A model generated the notes under the pieces. That model saw only the letters and a list, made by a program, of their open reading frames with translations, ran no database searches and was not told the origin of the DNA. From DATBJG01 sp963790545 (GTDB taxonomy: Bacteria > Acidobacteriota > Vicinamibacteria > Vicinamibacterales > JAMQPK01): a stretch of 64,000 nucleotides of DNA. Position numbers and translations under genes: made by a program. Position 1 is the first letter of the stretch; the number at the start of each line of letters is the position of its first letter. Shown here piece after piece: positions 60,912 through 64,000 of the stretch. The stretch covers positions 62,001 through 126,000 of the forward strand of contig CAWBPA010000018.1 in the NCBI GenBank assembly GCA_963790545.1. The letters run 5' to 3'.

Positions 60912-61774
60912 GCATGCCTCAACAGTCGCACACGACATCGAGGATCACGTGGACGAATGCGTCGACCAGGAGCGTCGATGTCTTCGGGACAACATTCGTC
61001 TATCGCCAGCTCGGTGCGGACAACGGTGTGCCGGTCATCTTCCTCAATCATCTGGCCGCTGAATTGGACAGGTGGGATCCGCGAGTTGTCGACGGCATTG
61101 CATCCCGGCGCCGCGTGATCGCCTTCGACAACCGAGGGGTCGGCGCGTCGGAGGGTTCGACGCCGAACTCGGTCGCGGCGATGGCGCAGGACGCCGTCGC
61201 GTTCATCCGAGCGTTGGGGTTGGAACACGTTGACCTCCTCGGTTTCTCCCTTGGCGGTTTTATTTCGCAGGTGATTGCGCAAGAAGAGCCGCGGCTCGTT
61301 CGGAAAATGATCCTCGCCGGCACCGGTCCGGCCGGAGGCGCGGGCATCGACAAGGTCACGTCAATTACGCTTCGCGACATGACCAAGGGCGCGCTCACGT
61401 TCAAGCACCCGGAGTACTATCTCTTCTTCACCGAGACTTCGAATGGCCGCAGCGCGGCCCGGGACTTTCTCCGCCGACTGAAGGAGCGGACCGACCAGCG
61501 TGACACGCCGGTGTCAATCCCCACCTTCATCACGCAGTTGAAGGCGATACGCGCATGGGCGCATCAGACTCCTGACGATCTGTCGCGCATTCGCCACTCG
61601 GTGCTGGTGGCCAACGGCGATCAGGACAAGATGGTGCCGAGCAGCAACTCGGTCGATCTCGCGCGCCGCCTCCCGAACGCCGAACTCGTGCTGTACGACG
61701 ACGCCGGGCATGGGGGCATCTTTCAGTATCACGAAGCATTCGTGAAGAAGGCGCTGGAGTTCTTGGAATCCTAG
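60908..61774 (+). CDS. Alpha/beta hydrolase
   Basis: A 288-residue hydrolase, paralogue of the first gene in this operon: IFLNHLAAELDRWDP, FDNRGVGASEG, LLGFSLGGF (Ser114), ANGDQDKMVPSSNS (acid) and DDAGHGGIFQ (His). The ATGA overlap with the ADH gene shows coupling. The whole operon (hydrolase, SDR, ADH, hydrolase) looks suited to breaking down an ester or lactone and reducing the products, but no substrate is known. Confidence 0.86.
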   Translation: MSMPQQSHTTSRITWTNASTRSVDVFGTTFVYRQLGADNGVPVIFLNHLAAELDRWDPRVVDGIASRRRVIAFDNRGVGASEGSTPNSVAAMAQDAVAFIRALGLEHVDLLGFSLGGFISQVIAQEEPRLVRKMILAGTGPAGGAGIDKVTSITLRDMTKGALTFKHPEYYLFFTETSNGRSAARDFLRRLKERTDQRDTPVSIPTFITQLKAIRAWAHQTPDDLSRIRHSVLVANGDQDKMVPSSNSVDLARRLPNAELVLYDDAGHGGIFQYHEAFVKKALEFLES

Positions 61775-61799
61775 TCGCCGCCGTTGGTCGGGGCGCGCA

Positions 61800-62180
61800 C
61801 TAACTCACGCTGGAGCGGCCTTCGTACTGCTCCGCGCTGACGTGTTCCAGCCTGTCCACGGCCTTGCCATCGAGCTTTTCCTGTATGGCGATGTGAGTGA
61901 CTGCCGTGGTGGGCGACGCGCCATGCCAGTGCTTCTCCCCTGGCGGGAACCACACGACATCGCCGGGCCGGATCTCCTCCAGGGTGCCGCCCCAGCGTTG
62001 CGCTCGTCCGAAGCCAGATGTGACGATCAGCGTCTGACCGAGCGGGTGCGTGTGCCATGCGGTGCGCGCGCCGGGCTCGAATGTGACGCTCGCCCCAGCG
62101 GCGCGCGCCGGAACGGGAGCGTCGAACAGAGGATCGATGCGGACCGTTCCAATGAACCAGTCAGCAGGATTGATCAGCAA
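61800..62180 (-). CDS. Cupin-domain protein, N-terminally truncated
   Basis: A cupin with NPADWFIGTVRIDPLFDAP, then SVTFEPGARTAWHTHPLGQTLIVTSGFG (His ligands) and IRPGDVVWFPPGEKHWHGASPTTAVTHIA, ending near YEGRSSVS. In this family (carboxymuconolactone-linked cupins) the start is about 15-20 residues earlier with an ATG. Here the sequence before NPADW belongs to a protein-kinase fragment, so the true start is lost and only a TTG (62180) is available. May not be expressed. Confidence 0.65.
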   Translation of the reverse strand: MLINPADWFIGTVRIDPLFDAPVPARAAGASVTFEPGARTAWHTHPLGQTLIVTSGFGRAQRWGGTLEEIRPGDVVWFPPGEKHWHGASPTTAVTHIAIQEKLDGKAVDRLEHVSAEQYEGRSSVS

Positions 62181-62398
62181 GCGTCTCGCCCTCGAGAAAC
62201 TCGAGGACGATAGTCCGCGCCTCTTCTTCGAAACGGCGGCGGGATTCTGAATCGGCGGCCAGGCGCCGCTGAGGACTTGATGGCGACTGAACGATCGAGC
62301 CGCGTATCGCGGGCGCGATGGACCTCGCCCATGCCGCCCACGCCGATCGGAGCGACGATTTCGGACGGACCGAGACGGGTGCCAGCTTCGAACGCCAT
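62161..62398 (-). pseudogene. Serine/threonine protein kinase remnant
   Basis: ATG 62398 begins MAFEAGTRLGPSEIVAPIGVGGMGEVHRARDTRLDRSVAIK, the kinase glycine loop and invariant Lys. The frame then slips, and another frame continues RRRFEEEARTIVLEFLEGETLAD before a stop at 62161. Most of the N-lobe and the whole catalytic loop are missing. It is fused to the truncated cupin. Confidence 0.7.
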
Positions 62399-62432
62399 GC
62401 GCTCTAGCGCTGTGAAATCCCTCTTCGCGCGA

Positions 62433-62477
62433 GGCTATAGACAGTCTAGGGCCTAAGGCTATAGACTGTCTGTAGCC
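62433..62477. promoter_or_regulatory. PadR operator/promoter repeats
   Basis: GGCTATAGACAGTCTA (62433-62448) and a near-perfect 21-bp palindrome starting GGCTATAGACTG (62457-62477) share the core GGCTATAGAC. The second ends one base before the PadR start codon, a good position for repression. Confidence 0.5.
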
Positions 62478-62843
62478 ATGACCCTTCACTCGTCGCGACC
62501 GGACGCACGCACCGATCTCCTGCACGGTACGCTCGACATGCTGATCCTGCGGACGCTCCAGTGGGGACCGCAGCACGGCTATGCCATCGGCCAGACCATC
62601 CGCGCCCAGTCGGCTGACGTGCTGCAAGTAGAAGCCGGCTCGCTCTATCCGGCCCTGCAGCGACTGGCCAAGCGCGGCTGGGTCACATCGAAGTGGGGCC
62701 AGACGGAGGCGAACCAGCGCGCGAAGTTCTATCGGATCACTCCGGAAGGCAAGCGGCAGCTCCTGCGCGAGAAATCGCGGTGGACCGAACTGGTCGCGGC
62801 GATTGCCCGGATCATGAACCCGGCGACCGGTCCGAAGGAGTAG
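62478..62843 (+). CDS. PadR-family transcriptional regulator
   Basis: A 121-residue PadR: LLHGTLDMLILRTLQWGPQHGYAIGQTIRAQSADVLQVEAGSLYPALQRLAKRGWV, then TEANQRAKFYRITPEGKRQL. Start ATG 62478 directly follows the palindrome. The ADOP permease gene begins 2 bases after its stop, the same pairing as at 17809-20858. Confidence 0.9.
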   Translation: MTLHSSRPDARTDLLHGTLDMLILRTLQWGPQHGYAIGQTIRAQSADVLQVEAGSLYPALQRLAKRGWVTSKWGQTEANQRAKFYRITPEGKRQLLREKSRWTELVAAIARIMNPATGPKE

Positions 62844-62844
62844 C

Positions 62845-64000
62845 GTGGCTCGACTCGGCTGGCTGAAAGGACGGCGACCGGACGAAGAGGATTTTCAGGA
62901 CGAGATCCGTTCGCACCTGGAGATCGCCGCCGACGAACGCGTCGCCAGCGGCGCCGATCGAGACAGCGCCCGGCTGTCCTCGCTCAAGGATTTCGGCAAC
63001 GTCACATTGACCACGGAAGCGGCCCGATCGGTCTGGATTCCGCGCTGGATGGACCGACTGGGCGATCTCCAGCGTGACGTGCGCCACGCGATCCGCGTGC
63101 TCGCCAAGAACCCCGGATTCTCGCTGACCGTCTTCGCCGTGCTCACGCTCGGCATCGGTCTCAACGCCACGGTGTTCACGCTGCTCAAGAGTCTCGCGCT
63201 CAGTCCGCTGGCCGGCATCGACGGGTCGGCGAGCCTTACCGTGGTCCTGAGCGAGACGAAGGCCGGCCGGCAGACGTCGCTCTCGTATCCGGACTACCAG
63301 TACGTGCGCGATCACGACCGCGCCTTCGTCGGCCTGTTCGGATCCCGCAACCTCAACGTCAACCTGGGATCGGGCACCCGCGCCAAACCGATCATGGGCG
63401 AACTGGTGACGGGCAACTATTTTCAGCAGCTCGGCGTGCGCGCACAGCTCGGCCGGACGCTGCTGCCATCAGATGATGTCGCGCCCGGCCAGCACCCGGT
63501 CGTCGTCCTGAGCGATACGCTCTGGAAGGCGCATTTCGCCAGCGACCCCGATATCGTCGGCAAGACCATTCGGGTGAATACGTATCCGCTGACGGTCGTC
63601 GGGGTTGCCGCCCCGTCGTTTCACGGCACGATCGTCGGCTTCGACGTCGAGGTGTTTGTCCCGATCATGATGACGCCGCAAGTCCTGCGGAGTGGGAGCG
63701 TCGACCCGCAGCACGCGTTGTCCGACGCGCAGACCGGCTTCGTCATCGTGATGGGCCGCCTCCGGCCGGGCACGACGCGTGCTGATGCGTCGGCTCAGAT
63801 GGCGGTGCTATCGTCGCAATTGCGCCGCGACAGGGCTCTCGACACCGTCGCCCAGGAGCTCGAAGTCGTTCCGATCTGGCGGTCACCGTTCGGCGCGCAG
63901 ACCTACATGCTGCCGGCAGTCATGGTGTTGAGCGCGATGGGCGCGCTGCTGCTGCTGATCGTCTGCGCCAACATCACCGCCCTCGTGCTCGCGCGCGGCA
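62845..64000 (+). CDS. ADOP-type MacB/FtsX permease (cut by window end)
   Basis: GTG 62845 follows AAGGAG and opens a frame that is open to the last base, about 385 codons. The prefix region reads DEEDFQDEIRSHLEIAADERVASGADRDSARL, then the first helix GFSLTVFAVLTLGIGLNATVFTLL, the MacB-type core with SLSYPDYQYVRDHDRAFVGLFG and WKAHFASDPDIVGKTIRVN, and the beginning of the first FtsX region (SAMGALLLLIVCANITALVLARG). The second half lies outside the window. It is the partner of the PadR just before it. Confidence 0.88.
   Translation, partial: MARLGWLKGRRPDEEDFQDEIRSHLEIAADERVASGADRDSARLSSLKDFGNVTLTTEAARSVWIPRWMDRLGDLQRDVRHAIRVLAKNPGFSLTVFAVLTLGIGLNATVFTLLKSLALSPLAGIDGSASLTVVLSETKAGRQTSLSYPDYQYVRDHDRAFVGLFGSRNLNVNLGSGTRAKPIMGELVTGNYFQQLGVRAQLGRTLLPSDDVAPGQHPVVVLSDTLWKAHFASDPDIVGKTIRVNTYPLTVVGVAAPSFHGTIVGFDVEVFVPIMMTPQVLRSGSVDPQHALSDAQTGFVIVMGRLRPGTTRADASAQMAVLSSQLRRDRALDTVAQELEVVPIWRSPFGAQTYMLPAVMVLSAMGALLLLIVCANITALVLARG

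Noticed and set aside
1..64000. CRISPR array, rRNA operon or replication origin
   Set aside because: No regularly spaced direct repeats, no 16S/23S-like sequence and no DnaA-box cluster were seen.

Overview
The window is a 64 kb, GC-rich, gene-dense bacterial chromosome segment. It has no rRNA, plasmid or phage backbone and no CRISPR array. Several traits point to an uncultured soil-type Acidobacteriota (Vicinamibacteria-like): two PadR regulators each followed by a large orphan MacB/FtsX-type permease (ADOP), three secreted proteins of a family marked by a PDGKPDLSG-type motif, a DUF6152 protein, and scattered short palindromic repeats. The lineage is inferred from gene content only.

Layout. 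1-3.0 kb: ArsR/SRPBCC pair (5' end cut by the window), a Cys-rich unknown protein and an MFS exporter. 3.0-5.5 kb: a frameshifted multicopper oxidase and a MarR regulator that share operator-like palindromes. 5.5-11.2 kb: an S1-domain protein, then a forward run of DoxX-like protein, thioredoxin-reductase-like flavoprotein, a selenoprotein with an in-frame UGA and a SECIS-like hairpin, and a methyltransferase. 11.4-21.7 kb: M16 peptidase, lipoprotein, SAM methyltransferase, LigM-like demethylase, ADOP/PadR pair and an AlkD-like protein. 21.8-23.3 kb: receiver proteins, remnants of a histidine kinase and of a TonB receptor, and tRNA-Gln. 23.3-31.3 kb: secreted cytochrome, frameshifted epoxide hydrolase, two tandem ExeA-like ATPases with SPOR domains, a KGG-repeat protein and gltX. 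31.4-38.6 kb: a catabolic island with FAD oxidoreductase, aconitase-X subunits, MFS transporter, IlvD/EDD dehydratase and ModA-like binding protein. 38.6-45.2 kb: secreted hydrolases and unknown secreted proteins. 45.4-51.1 kb: a LiaF-like/LytS/LytTR signalling module split by an IS110-family (IS1111-type) element. 51.4-54.97 kb: DUF481 protein, tRNA-Ser beside integrase debris, a second ArsR/SRPBCC pair, and fused remnants of an ISAzo13-type transposase and a carotenoid oxygenase. 55-64 kb: AraC/SDR pair, an internally deleted aldehyde dehydrogenase, a TetR-controlled four-gene operon of hydrolases and oxidoreductases, fused kinase/cupin remnants, and a second PadR/ADOP pair running off the window.

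Two themes stand out. The first is the selenoprotein: UGA at 8828-8830 is followed 8 bases later by a 9-bp hairpin with a GGTC apical loop, and the frame stays open to 10168. The second is decay. At least seven genes carry single-base frameshifts, and several loci are end-to-end fusions of truncated genes (kinase/TonB receptor, integrase/HEAGH protein, transposase/carotenoid oxygenase, protein kinase/cupin, and an aldehyde dehydrogenase without its middle). This could be real pseudogene formation or indel errors in a metagenome assembly, and reads are needed to decide.
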